DNA of 27,003 bases from Firmicutes bacterium UBA1764 (GTDB lineage: Bacteria > Bacillota > Clostridia > Peptostreptococcales > Anaerovoracaceae), in contig DCHA01000004.1 of the NCBI GenBank assembly GCA_002315535.1, positions 46,433 to 73,435 of the forward strand, read 5' to 3'. Both the position numbers and the translations under genes were made by a program. Below, one piece after another: positions 14,533 to 22,038 of the stretch. Numbering within the stretch: position 1 is the stretch's first letter; each line of letters starts with the position of its first letter. Under the pieces are notes generated by a model. That model saw only the letters and a list, made by a program, of their open reading frames with translations, made no database searches and was not told the origin of the DNA.

Positions 14533-14563
14533 TTGACAGTGTACTATTACAGGTAGTACACTG
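14533..14563 (+). promoter_or_regulatory. YtrA-type operator overlapping a promoter
   Basis: TTGACA at 14533-14538 is a good -35 box. A perfect 10-bp inverted repeat, CAGTGTACTA (14537-14546) and TAGTACACTG (14554-14563), starts within it. It contains AGTGTA-N13-TACACT, the spacing I recall for the Bacillus subtilis YtrA operator. The -10 box would fall in the right arm (TAGTAC at 14554-14559, 15-base spacer), not a strong match. The following T-run (14564-14568) could also let the element end oppF transcripts. Most likely the autoregulatory site of the next gene. Confidence 0.7.
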
Positions 14564-14587
14564 TTTTTGTATTTAAGGAGGGCGAAT

Positions 14588-14968
14588 ATGTTCCAATTGG
14601 ATTTAAGAAGCAAGAAATCCATATACGAGCAAATAGTAGACGGTATCAAGGGCCTGATAGTATCAGGGGAATTAAAGGCTAATGATAGGCTGCCATCGGT
14701 CAGAGATTTAAGCGCTCAGCTGACGGTAAATCCGAATACTATTGCTAAGGCTTTTAGAAGCTTGGAATCACAGGGCTGGATTTATACTGTATCCGGTCGT
14801 GGGTGTTTTGTTTCGGAAAGTATGCAGAGTCCTGATGCAGAGCAGGCGGGAAAGCTTTATGCTGAGCTTGAGGTTGCCATCAGAGAGCTGCTGTTTATGG
14901 GTAATGGTGAAGATGAAATTATTTCAAGGATTAAAGAGATTATTAAGAAAGGGGGAGCATCAAAATGA
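14588..14968 (+). CDS. GntR-family repressor, YtrA subfamily
   Basis: 126 residues. N-terminal winged helix (roughly 10-76): SIYEQIVDGIKGLIVSGELKANDRLPSVRDLSAQLTVNPNTIAKAFRSLESQGWIYTVSGRGCFV, the standard GntR pattern with 'LPSVRxLA..L.VNP.TV..A...LE..G'. After it comes only a short helical tail (~50 residues), which is the mark of the YtrA subfamily, whose members regulate adjacent ABC transporters. AAGGAGGG at 14575-14582 fixes the ATG at 14588; an earlier in-frame start at 14567 would run through this site. It is coupled to the ATPase gene by an ATGA overlap and has an operator-like repeat just upstream. Confidence 0.9.
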   Translation: MFQLDLRSKKSIYEQIVDGIKGLIVSGELKANDRLPSVRDLSAQLTVNPNTIAKAFRSLESQGWIYTVSGRGCFVSESMQSPDAEQAGKLYAELEVAIRELLFMGNGEDEIISRIKEIIKKGGASK

Positions 14969-15678
14969 TTGAAGTAAAGGGATTATGCAAAAGATTCGAT
15001 GATTTTGACGCTCTGAACAATTTGGATCTGAAGATTGAAACGGGTTCAATCTACGGACTAATTGGTATTAACGGAAGCGGAAAAACTACACTTATAAAGC
15101 ATTTGACAGGAATACTGAAGGCGGATCAGGGGAGCATTCAGTTTGATGGTGTTGATGCATACGATAATCCGGAGGTAAAACAGCGTATAGGATATATTCC
15201 TGATGAATTGTTTTTCTTCGGCGGATACAATTTGAAAGCGGAATCAAAATTCTATAAGGGAATCTATCCAAATTGGAATCAGGACAGATATCTGCAAATG
15301 ATCGAAGACTTCGGCCTTGGGGAGCTTAGGCGCATTTCAAAATTCTCAAAGGGAATGCAAAAGCAGGCCGCATTTATTCTGACCATGTCCTGCATGCCGG
15401 AGTATCTCATATTAGACGAGCCTGTTGACGGACTCGATCCGATTATCAGAAGACTTGTTTGGAGATATATTTTAGATGATGTTGCGGATAGACAGATGAC
15501 GGTTCTTATTTCATCGCACAATCTCAGGGAGCTCGAAGGCCTCGTTGATACGATTGGCGTTATGTACAAGGGCAGTGTCAAGTTCGTCCACAAGGATCTT
15601 GATGAGCTTGAAGCAAAGGGCGGTCTGTCAAGTCTTGAGGATTTATTCTTCAGCGAAATGGAAGGAGGAAAGCTTTAA
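14965..15678 (+). CDS. ABC transporter ATPase, YtrB-like
   Basis: 237 residues. Walker A GINGSGKT (34-41), signature FSKGMQKQ (127-134, with K in place of the second G), Walker B YLILDEP (147-153) followed by VDGLDP, switch His185 (SSHNLREL). The Q-loop position reads IGYIPDELFFF, lacking Gln, as is common for YtrB-type ATPases. GGGGG-rich site just before the start at 14965; ATGA overlap with the repressor gene and one-base overlap with the permease. It forms a transporter with the next gene; substrate unknown. YtrA-controlled transporters often respond to cell-wall-active compounds, which is known for relatives, not shown here. Confidence 0.9.
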   Translation: MIEVKGLCKRFDDFDALNNLDLKIETGSIYGLIGINGSGKTTLIKHLTGILKADQGSIQFDGVDAYDNPEVKQRIGYIPDELFFFGGYNLKAESKFYKGIYPNWNQDRYLQMIEDFGLGELRRISKFSKGMQKQAAFILTMSCMPEYLILDEPVDGLDPIIRRLVWRYILDDVADRQMTVLISSHNLRELEGLVDTIGVMYKGSVKFVHKDLDELEAKGGLSSLEDLFFSEMEGGKL

Positions 15679-17516
15679 TGAAAAAGTTTGTTTCTCTGAC
15701 CTTGATTAAAGAAAACTTAAAGAGATTCTGGGGATTCAGCGCGGTAGCATTTATCGCATATTTCCTTTCAAGCGGATTTTACATTTTACTAAACGGAGTA
15801 GACACAATCTATATGCTTGATAATGTTATTAACATTGTCAGCGGTTCTTATGTTGCGTTTTCAATGTTTGATGTTATCGTGCCGGTTGTTGCTTCTGTGC
15901 TGGTGTTTGGCTATCTTGCCAGAGTTAACAGCACAGGTGTTATGCATGCCATGCCGTTTTCCAGAGCAGGCCTTTACATTTCTAATTATGTAAGTGGACT
16001 TATTCTCAGTATCGCTCCGGTCATCCTAAATGCGATTTGCAATATATTTATCAGGGCCGGCGTATGCTATAGCTATGTGGATTATGAAGGCGTAATCATT
16101 AATAGCGCAGACAGATTTACTGTAAAAATCATTCTGCTTGGAATGATGATTGATCTGCTCAGTGTCTTCTTTACTTATTCAATTGCATGTATTGCCGGAG
16201 TTATCAGCGGTAACAGAGTAATTCATCTTTTAACCGGCTTTACACTTAACTTCATACTTCCTGTGACATGGCTTTCATTTACCGCATTTGAACTTTTGAT
16301 GCTGGATGGATTTGTCGCAAGTGATTCAAGCGAGTATGTTGCATTGGCTATGCATCCGGGGCTTAATGCATACAGAGAGTTTTTCCTCGGAGTGGGGCAG
16401 CACATGAATGTGGTCGCATACATTATCTATGTCTGCGTTGCAGTGATTCTCTCTGTTGTCGGATACATCCTTTATTCGCAGAGAAAGATGGAGAGGGCCG
16501 GAGACAGCTATGTATTTGGTTGGACTAAATATATCGTTGCGTTCTTCTTTACATATTTGCCAGCAGCGGGTCTGGGTCTTTTACTTAGTGAGTTTGGTGG
16601 AAACACCTACGTATTGGGGCTGGTGATTGGTGGCGTTGTAGGCTTTATTATCGGATGGATGATTATCAACAAGTCATTCAGAATCATTAACATGAAGACC
16701 TTGAAGGCCTTTTTAATCAGCGCCGGAGTAACCGCAATTATCGCACTTGTTTTCTCGCTTGATTTGACGGGCTACGGAAAAAAGATTCCGCAGGCTTCGG
16801 ATGTTGAAAGCGTTGACTTTAATTTCTATGGAAACGGATACTATGGCAGTGACTTGTATGGAGATTGCCTGTATGATTCAAAGAATATTGAGCATATGAT
16901 TTCGTTCCATAAGGATGTGATTGAGAGCGACAGAAATCAGGAGAATGATAATTATGTAAGCTTTTACATCTGTTATCATTTAAAGAATGGGCTCAACATG
17001 AAAAGGGAATACTATGATTTTCCGGAGGAGCTTTTCTATGAATCCGAAGATATAAAGGCTGTTTTTGAGTCAGAGGAAATCGGAAGAACGGCACGGGAAC
17101 TGCTTGAATATAATATAAACTACACTGAGATAGAGATTATGTCAGCGGAATATTACTATAATTCGTTTGATCCCTATGTTGATGCGGAGCTTCGCCAAAA
17201 AGAGCTATGCGTTTTCAATAAGTATGAAAACAATGATATAAAGAAGGAGCTGATTGATGCGCTCGTAGAGGATCTTTCTGAGAGAACCTTTGATGAAAGA
17301 AAGAATGCGCATGAGCCTTGGGCATATTTCGTAATCAGCTGTGATAACCAGTCGGAGCAGTCCGAATATGGAGATTATATTAACTCATACTATGTCAGCG
17401 ATGAGGGCGGCGTAAAGCGTTATAACTGGGAAAGCACCATCGCCTTTAACGACGATTACGAAAACCTTCTTGCTGTACTCGAGAAGTACGGACTTTTAGA
17501 GAGAATAATTCAGTAA
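15678..17516 (+). CDS. ABC-2 type permease with large C-terminal soluble domain
   Basis: 612 residues. About nine membrane segments within residues 20-362 (for example 20-38, 64-80, 104-124, 150-175, 184-200, 244-265, 284-303, 311-330, 344-360), then a hydrophilic domain of about 245 residues (368-612) with no membrane segment, rich in Tyr, Asp, Asn and Glu (DFNFYGNGYYGSDLYGD, YYDFPEELFYESEDIK). The segment VMHAMPFSRAGLYISNYVSGL is typical of ABC-2 permeases beside YtrA/YtrB-type genes. If the N-terminus is inside, an odd number of spans places the C-terminal domain outside, where it could sense or bind the ligand. Last gene of its operon; a terminator begins at its stop codon. Confidence 0.82.
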   Translation: MKKFVSLTLIKENLKRFWGFSAVAFIAYFLSSGFYILLNGVDTIYMLDNVINIVSGSYVAFSMFDVIVPVVASVLVFGYLARVNSTGVMHAMPFSRAGLYISNYVSGLILSIAPVILNAICNIFIRAGVCYSYVDYEGVIINSADRFTVKIILLGMMIDLLSVFFTYSIACIAGVISGNRVIHLLTGFTLNFILPVTWLSFTAFELLMLDGFVASDSSEYVALAMHPGLNAYREFFLGVGQHMNVVAYIIYVCVAVILSVVGYILYSQRKMERAGDSYVFGWTKYIVAFFFTYLPAAGLGLLLSEFGGNTYVLGLVIGGVVGFIIGWMIINKSFRIINMKTLKAFLISAGVTAIIALVFSLDLTGYGKKIPQASDVESVDFNFYGNGYYGSDLYGDCLYDSKNIEHMISFHKDVIESDRNQENDNYVSFYICYHLKNGLNMKREYYDFPEELFYESEDIKAVFESEEIGRTARELLEYNINYTEIEIMSAEYYYNSFDPYVDAELRQKELCVFNKYENNDIKKELIDALVEDLSERTFDERKNAHEPWAYFVISCDNQSEQSEYGDYINSYYVSDEGGVKRYNWESTIAFNDDYENLLAVLEKYGLLERIIQ

Positions 17517-17560
17517 AAAAGAAGCTGTCAAACAAAATGCTTGACAGCTTCTTTTATTTT
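17517..17560 (+). terminator. Terminator of the GntR-ABC operon
   Basis: A 15-bp perfect stem (17517-17531 with 17541-17555) with a 9-base loop, followed by TATTTT. It starts at the base after the permease stop. Its 3' arm begins with TTGACA, which also serves as a -35 box for the next operon. Confidence 0.9.
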
Positions 17561-17568
17561 GGTATAAT
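17541..17568 (+). promoter_or_regulatory. Promoter of the ylxM-ffh operon, -35 inside the terminator stem
   Basis: TTGACA (17541-17546), 16-base spacer, TATAAT (17563-17568): two perfect consensus boxes. The ATG of ylxM is at 17578, only 9 bases after the -10 box, so the predicted mRNA has a leader of about 2-4 bases. No ribosome binding site can fit in it. Confidence 0.8.
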
Positions 17569-17577
17569 TGATACGTT

Positions 17578-17823
17578 ATGTTAGAAGAATCCTTTGAAAT
17601 CAGCATATTATTTGATTTTTACGGACCACTGCTTTCAGACAGACAGCAGGACTTCGTAAGGCTTTATCATGACGAGGATTGCTCGCTGACTGAAATCGCA
17701 GAGCAATTCAGTGTCAGTAAACAGGCTGTTTCATCGGGTCTTAAGAGCGCAGAAAAAAAGCTCAGATTCTACGAAGAAAAGCTGGGACTTGTAGCCCGCT
17801 GGAAGAAGGAAAATGGCATTTGA
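17578..17823 (+). CDS. ylxM: YlxM/p13-type helix-turn-helix protein
   Basis: 81 residues. Sigma-70 region 4-like helix-turn-helix: FDFYGPLLSDRQQDFVRLYHDEDCSLTEIAEQFSVSKQAVSSGLKSAEKKLRFYEEKLGL, matching YlxM, which is found beside ffh in most Bacillota and is thought to modulate the signal recognition particle pathway. A start at ATG 17578 (MLEESFEISILFDFYGPL) is what other YlxM proteins have, so a longer product is unlikely even though no ribosome binding site precedes it. The stop overlaps ffh by 11 bases. Confidence 0.9.
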   Translation: MLEESFEISILFDFYGPLLSDRQQDFVRLYHDEDCSLTEIAEQFSVSKQAVSSGLKSAEKKLRFYEEKLGLVARWKKENGI

Positions 17824-19141
17824 AAATCTTTCCGAAAAACTGAATGGAGTCTTTAAGAAGCTGACCGGAAAAGGCGTCTTATCCGAAAAGGATATTGATG
17901 AGGCAATGAGGGAGGTCAAGCTTGCACTCCTTGAAGCCGACGTTAATTTCAAAGTCGTAAAAGAGTTTGTTGCAAACGTAAAGGAAAAGGCTATGGGCGA
18001 AGAGGTTATGAAATCTCTTACTCCTGGCCAGATGGTTATCAAGATTGTAAGCGACGAACTCACAGCCTTAATGGGCGGTGCAAACAGCAAGCTGACCTAC
18101 AGCTCAAGCGGTTTCACAACGATACTCATGGTCGGTCTTCAGGGTACAGGTAAAACAACGACCACAGCAAAGCTTGCGGCCTTCTTAAAAAAAGAGGGCA
18201 AGAATCCAATGCTTGCTGCCTGCGACGTTCAAAGACCTGCCGCTATTGATCAGCTCGAAACCGTCGGTGCTCAGGTCGGAGTTCCTGTTTATACAGACAG
18301 AAGCTGCAAGGACCCTGCAAAGATTGCATGCGACGCAAAGAAAGAGGCTGAGAAAAAAGGACTTAACGTTCTGCTCGTAGATACCGCCGGACGTCTTCAC
18401 GTTGATGAAGAGCTGATGGAAGAGCTTGTTCGCGTAAAGAAAGAGGTTAAGCCTCATGAGATTCTTCTTGTAGTCGACGCCATGACAGGACAGGATGCTG
18501 TTACTGCCGCAAGCTCGTTCCACGAGGCTCTGGGAATTGATGGTATCATCATGACCAAGCTTGATGGTGACACAAGAGGCGGCGCCGCTTTATCTGTAAA
18601 GAGCGTAACAGGCAGACCAATCAAGTTCATAGGTATGGGCGAAAAGCTCGACGCACTTGAGGCCTTCCATCCTGACAGAATGGCCCAGAGAATTCTCGGC
18701 ATGGGTGATGTACTCACTCTCATCGAAAAGGCTCAGGACAGCATAGATGCGGAAAAGGCAGCAGAGCTCGAAAAAAAGCTCAAAAAGAACAAGTTCGACT
18801 TAGAGGACTTCCTTGACCAGTTTGGTCAGATCAGAAATATGGGCGGTCTTGGCAAGATGCTTTCGATGATTCCCGGAGCAGGCAAAGTGACAGATGATCA
18901 GCTTGATGCCGGAGAGAAAGAATTCAAGACCATGGAAGCAATAATCCAGTCCATGACAAAGGAGGAGCGCAGGAATCCACAGATTCTAAACGCAAGCAGA
19001 CGTAAGAGAATTGCGGCAGGCTCCGGAACAACGGTTAACAAGGTTAACAACCTTATAAAAAAATATGACGAAGCGAAAAAACTGATGAAGCAAATGAACA
19101 GTGGCCGCTTCAAACCAGGACGCAAGTTCATGGGTTTCTAA
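17813..19141 (+). CDS. ffh: Signal recognition particle protein Ffh
   Basis: 442 residues, normal length. SRP54 GTPase that binds 4.5S/6S RNA and signal peptides and targets ribosomes to FtsY at the membrane. N domain 1-90; G domain with G1 GLQGTGKT (108-115), DTAGR (190-194) and TKLDGDTRGG (248-257), the insertion-box region between them; M domain from ~300 with Met-rich helices (MGGLGKMLSMIPGAG) and GSGTTVNKVNNLIKKYDEAKKLMKQM. The end GRFKPGRKFMGF is simple, without the long Met-rich tail seen in some species. GAAGGAAAAT precedes the start within ylxM. Followed 24 bases later by rpsP with its own ribosome binding site, so likely cotranscribed. Confidence 0.97.
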   Translation: MAFENLSEKLNGVFKKLTGKGVLSEKDIDEAMREVKLALLEADVNFKVVKEFVANVKEKAMGEEVMKSLTPGQMVIKIVSDELTALMGGANSKLTYSSSGFTTILMVGLQGTGKTTTTAKLAAFLKKEGKNPMLAACDVQRPAAIDQLETVGAQVGVPVYTDRSCKDPAKIACDAKKEAEKKGLNVLLVDTAGRLHVDEELMEELVRVKKEVKPHEILLVVDAMTGQDAVTAASSFHEALGIDGIIMTKLDGDTRGGAALSVKSVTGRPIKFIGMGEKLDALEAFHPDRMAQRILGMGDVLTLIEKAQDSIDAEKAAELEKKLKKNKFDLEDFLDQFGQIRNMGGLGKMLSMIPGAGKVTDDQLDAGEKEFKTMEAIIQSMTKEERRNPQILNASRRKRIAAGSGTTVNKVNNLIKKYDEAKKLMKQMNSGRFKPGRKFMGF

Positions 19142-19165
19142 AGTTTTAATTAAAGGAGAAAAGAA

Positions 19166-19408
19166 ATGGTAAAGATCAGATTAAGAAGAATGGGAGCACA
19201 CAAGGCACCTTTTTACAGAGTAGTTGTTGCAGATCAGAGAACAGCTAGAGACGGAAAGAGCATCGAAGAAATCGGTACATACAATCCTCTTACAAATCCT
19301 GCTACAATCAACATTGACGCAGAAGCAGCAAAGAAGTGGCTCGCTAACGGAGCTCAGCCAACAGAAACAGCAAAGGCACTCTTAAAGAAGGCTGGCATCA
19401 TCGAATAA
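19166..19408 (+). CDS. rpsP: 30S ribosomal protein S16
   Basis: 80 residues, full length. MVKIRLRRMGAHKAPFYRVV is the universal S16 start, followed by ADQRTARDGKSIEEIGTYNPLTNP and KKWLANGAQPTETAKALLKKAG. An early-assembling protein of the small subunit. AAAGGAG 10 bases before the ATG. Lies between ffh and khpA, the normal order in Bacillota. Confidence 0.98.
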   Translation: MVKIRLRRMGAHKAPFYRVVVADQRTARDGKSIEEIGTYNPLTNPATINIDAEAAKKWLANGAQPTETAKALLKKAGIIE

Positions 19409-19423
19409 AGATAAGGAGTTACA

Positions 19424-19657
19424 ATGGTAAAGTTAGTTGAGACCATTGCCAAGTCTTTAGTAAGCAGCCCTGATGAAGTGAGTGTACGAGAACTTCCCGC
19501 AAGAGGCGATTCAATGGTAATTGAACTCAAGGTTGCGGAAAAGGACATGGGCAAGGTTATCGGCAAGCAGGGTCGTATCGCTAAGGCTCTCAGAACCGTA
19601 GTGAAGGCGGCTGCCGTTAAACAGAACAAGAAGGTTATTGTGGAGATCGTATCTTAA
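19424..19657 (+). CDS. khpA: KH-domain RNA-binding protein KhpA
   Basis: 77 residues. A single KH domain with the GxxG loop GKQG (47-50) in MGKVIGKQGRIAKALRTVV, then AAVKQNKKVIVEIV. KhpA partners with KhpB/Jag in several Gram-positives to bind RNA and affects cell elongation; that is family knowledge. AAGGAG precedes the ATG, and the stop overlaps rimM by one base. Confidence 0.95.
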   Translation: MVKLVETIAKSLVSSPDEVSVRELPARGDSMVIELKVAEKDMGKVIGKQGRIAKALRTVVKAAAVKQNKKVIVEIVS

Positions 19658-20181
19658 TGGATCGAATTAAACTCGGAAAAATAACCGCCCCTGTTGGGGT
19701 AAGAGGAGAAGTGCGGGTATATGCATACACAGATGAGCTGACCCGCTTTTCTGCTATAAAGGAGCTGTGGGTGGAAAACACTCCGGCAAAAATCGAGAGC
19801 GCGCGCTACCAGAAAAACATGGTGGTGCTGAAGCTCGACATTTGTCCTGATCGAAATGAAGCCGAAAGGCTCAGAAATAAGGAGCTTTATCTCGACCGTG
19901 ATAAGCTCTGGGATGTACCTGATGATACATATTTCATTAAGGATATCATGGGCAGCAAGTGCGTAGATGAGGACGGGCGTGAGCTTGGGTGCTTGGTTGA
20001 TGTAATCCAAAATCCCGCTCAGGATATTTATGTTGTAAGGGATTCCTCAGGGGCAGATCACATGGTTCCTGCAGTAAAGGAATTCATTAAAAATGTTGAT
20101 ACGGACAAAATGCTGATCACTATTCACGTTATCAGCGGTTTGTTTGATGATAAGAGCGGTCTTAAGATTGATGAAGATTAA
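19657..20181 (+). CDS. rimM: 16S rRNA processing protein RimM
   Basis: 174 residues. N-terminal RimM beta-barrel (IKLGKITAPVGVRGEVRVYAYTD) with the conserved GxVRGEV pattern, and a C-terminal PRC-barrel domain (LWDVPDDTYFIKDIMGSKCVDEDGRELGCLVDVIQNPAQDIYVVR, then MVPAVKEFIKNVDTD). RimM binds S19 and helps mature the 3' domain of the 30S subunit. Starts on the last base of khpA and overlaps trmD by 11 bases. Confidence 0.95.
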   Translation: MDRIKLGKITAPVGVRGEVRVYAYTDELTRFSAIKELWVENTPAKIESARYQKNMVVLKLDICPDRNEAERLRNKELYLDRDKLWDVPDDTYFIKDIMGSKCVDEDGRELGCLVDVIQNPAQDIYVVRDSSGADHMVPAVKEFIKNVDTDKMLITIHVISGLFDDKSGLKIDED

Positions 20182-20926
20182 TATTCTGACCCAGTTCCCG
20201 GAAATGTTCGCGGCGATAACAAGCGAAAGCATTTTGGGCAGGGCGGTTCAAAACGGAATACTTGAAATCAGACTTATTAATATCAGGGATTACAGCACTG
20301 ATAAACACCTTAAGACTGATGATACTCCCTTTGGCGGGGGCGCGGGAATGGTGATGCTTTGCCAGCCCGCTTTTGACGCTCTTAAGGATATTTACGGTCC
20401 GCAGGGCGCCGGAGCGAAACACAGAATTCTGTACATGTCTCCGCGCGGACGCGTTTTGGGCCAGGACCTCATCGAAGAGCTCGCAGGAGAGGGTGAAATC
20501 ACCATCCTTTGCGGTCACTACGAGGGCGTTGATCAAAGAATCATCGATGCCTGGGGCATGGAAGAGGTTTCCATAGGCGACTACGTCTTAACAGGCGGAG
20601 AGCTTGCGGCAATGGTTTTGGTTGACGCGGTCAGCAGGCTGGTTCCGGGAGTTTTAGGTTCGCCTAAGTCTTTATGCGAAGAGTCTATTTACTCCGGACT
20701 TCTCGAGTATCCGCAGTATACAAAGCCTCGCGAATATGAAGGGCTTGCAGTGCCGGAGCTCTTATTTAACGGAAATCACAAGCTGATTCATGAATGGCAG
20801 TGGGAGCAAAGCCTGATGCTTACAAAAGAGAGACGTCCGGATCTCTTTGAAAAGTATGTAAAGGGGCTCGGAAAGCTGAGTAAATCAGAACAAAAAATAC
20901 TCGATAAGGTATTAAAAGACGAATAA
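20171..20926 (+). CDS. trmD: tRNA (guanine-N1-)-methyltransferase TrmD
   Basis: 251 residues. SPOUT-family enzyme making m1G37, which prevents frameshifting. Start MKINILTQFPEMFAAI; PFGGGAGMVM; the deep trefoil knot with YMSPRGRVLGQDL, ILCGHYEGVDQRI and the IGDYVLTGGELAAMVLVDAVSRLVPGVLG segment; then SIYSGLLEYPQYTKPREYEGLAVPELLFNGNH. ATG 20171 gives the universal N-terminus; the frame is open to 20144 but those codons lie inside rimM and do not match the family. A terminator follows and rplS, the usual next gene, is absent. Confidence 0.97.
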   Translation: MKINILTQFPEMFAAITSESILGRAVQNGILEIRLINIRDYSTDKHLKTDDTPFGGGAGMVMLCQPAFDALKDIYGPQGAGAKHRILYMSPRGRVLGQDLIEELAGEGEITILCGHYEGVDQRIIDAWGMEEVSIGDYVLTGGELAAMVLVDAVSRLVPGVLGSPKSLCEESIYSGLLEYPQYTKPREYEGLAVPELLFNGNHKLIHEWQWEQSLMLTKERRPDLFEKYVKGLGKLSKSEQKILDKVLKDE

Positions 20927-20941
20927 AAAGCAATGATAAGG

Positions 20942-20979
20942 GTAGCCAATTTTCTCAAAGGAAAAATGGCTACTTTTTT
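20942..20979 (+). terminator. Terminator of the ylxM-trmD operon
   Basis: A 13-bp stem with one mismatch (20942-20954 with 20961-20973, GTAGCC/GGCTAC base), 6-base loop, and six T at 20974-20979. It ends the operon 16 bases after trmD. Confidence 0.9.
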
Positions 20980-20986
20980 CGTTATC

Positions 20987-21015
20987 TTGTATAAGACCTC
21001 AATTCATGCTACAAT
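20987..21015 (+). promoter_or_regulatory. Promoter of the HlyD-yggS-sepF cluster, predicted leaderless
   Basis: TTGTAT (20987-20992), 17-base spacer, TACAAT (21010-21015), then 9 bases to the ATG at 21025. No ribosome binding site lies between. The arrangement is the same as at ylxM and at 8595-8623. Confidence 0.65.
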
Positions 21016-21024
21016 ATATTGAAT

Positions 21025-22038
21025 ATGAAACATCGTAAATTGTTTATTATTTTGGCTATAATTTTTGCTCTTATAGTCGCAGCACTTTACATTTATATAT
21101 ATACAATTCCTGAAATTACAGGGGCACTTATAAAGACCTGCACTGTTGAGTATGGGGAGATGAGAATCGTCAAGGAGGTCTCGGCTGTTATCGTCAGACA
21201 GGAGACGGTTTATAGTGCAGAAAGCAGCGGTAATGTCAGCTATTATGTATCCAATAATACAAAGACCAGGAAGGGTATAAAGATATTGGAGATCTATGGG
21301 GATGAGAATCAGGCTGTAAACTGTCCTCAGACCGGAGTGGTAAGCTATTATTACGACGGATACGAGAATGTGATTACTCCGGGCTCTATCTCAAACCTGA
21401 AAGCGATTATCCCAACGGAAAGCGCTATAGAGGTAAAGGATCTCAGCTGCAAAAAGATTCAAGAATCTGAGCCTTTATACAAGTTAATAACAAGCGACCT
21501 TTTCTATACGGTATTTAATGTATCTCCGGAGGAAATCGATTCGTATGTCACCGGAAGTGCCGTTACTTTGGAGTTTGAGACAGGAAGCGTGAGCGCAAAA
21601 ATCAGCGAGATCATTCCGGTGTACGGCGAGCCGGAATCTTCAGCCGAAGCAGAGACTGCAGCAGAAACCGAGGGTGAAGCCGAAGCAGTCGAGCTTCCTA
21701 TCGAGGAATATATAGTCGTCGTATCAACAGCAAAATACTTTGCGGACTATGATAAGCTGCGCCAGTGCAATGTAAATGTTGTGCTTCGCGATGACAAAGG
21801 GCTTCTGATTCCAAACACTGCAATCGGTGAAGAGGACGGAAACGCAGGCGTATATGTAAAGGGTATAGACGGTGAATATTACTTTACCAGAATAAAGGTA
21901 ATAAACACTGACGGAACAAACAGTGTAGTTTATTCTGATACATTTAATGTTTTAAGAGAGGATGGCCTCAGCGACATCGTCTCGACAATCAGTATTTATG
22001 ATGAGATATTAAAAGATGCTTCGGGACAGAATAAATGA
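21025..22038 (+). CDS. HlyD-like membrane-anchored protein of the division cluster
   Basis: 337 residues. N-terminal KHRK then a membrane helix (residues ~6-28, LFIILAIIFALIVAALYIYIY), with the rest outside. VKEVSAVIVRQETVYSAESSGNVSYYVSNNTKTRKGIKILEIYG and the partner CPQTGVVSYYYDGYENVITPG look like the two halves of a lipoyl/barrel-sandwich hybrid domain seen in HlyD-type adaptors. Residues ~202-228 are an acidic Ala/Glu-rich linker. HlyD-like proteins without an obvious transporter are commonly found before the yggS-sepF genes in Clostridia; their function is not established, to my knowledge. ATG 21025 is chosen over the in-frame TTG at 21019, which would be even closer to the -10 box. Its 3' end overlaps yggS by 23 bases. 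Confidence 0.75.
   Translation: MKHRKLFIILAIIFALIVAALYIYIYTIPEITGALIKTCTVEYGEMRIVKEVSAVIVRQETVYSAESSGNVSYYVSNNTKTRKGIKILEIYGDENQAVNCPQTGVVSYYYDGYENVITPGSISNLKAIIPTESAIEVKDLSCKKIQESEPLYKLITSDLFYTVFNVSPEEIDSYVTGSAVTLEFETGSVSAKISEIIPVYGEPESSAEAETAAETEGEAEAVELPIEEYIVVVSTAKYFADYDKLRQCNVNVVLRDDKGLLIPNTAIGEEDGNAGVYVKGIDGEYYFTRIKVINTDGTNSVVYSDTFNVLREDGLSDIVSTISIYDEILKDASGQNK

Noticed and set aside
14533..14570. Inverted repeat before the GntR gene as a plain oppF terminator
   Set aside because: The stem is AT-rich with a 7-base loop, starts inside a TTGACA box and matches an operator pattern. It may end some oppF transcripts, but that is probably secondary.
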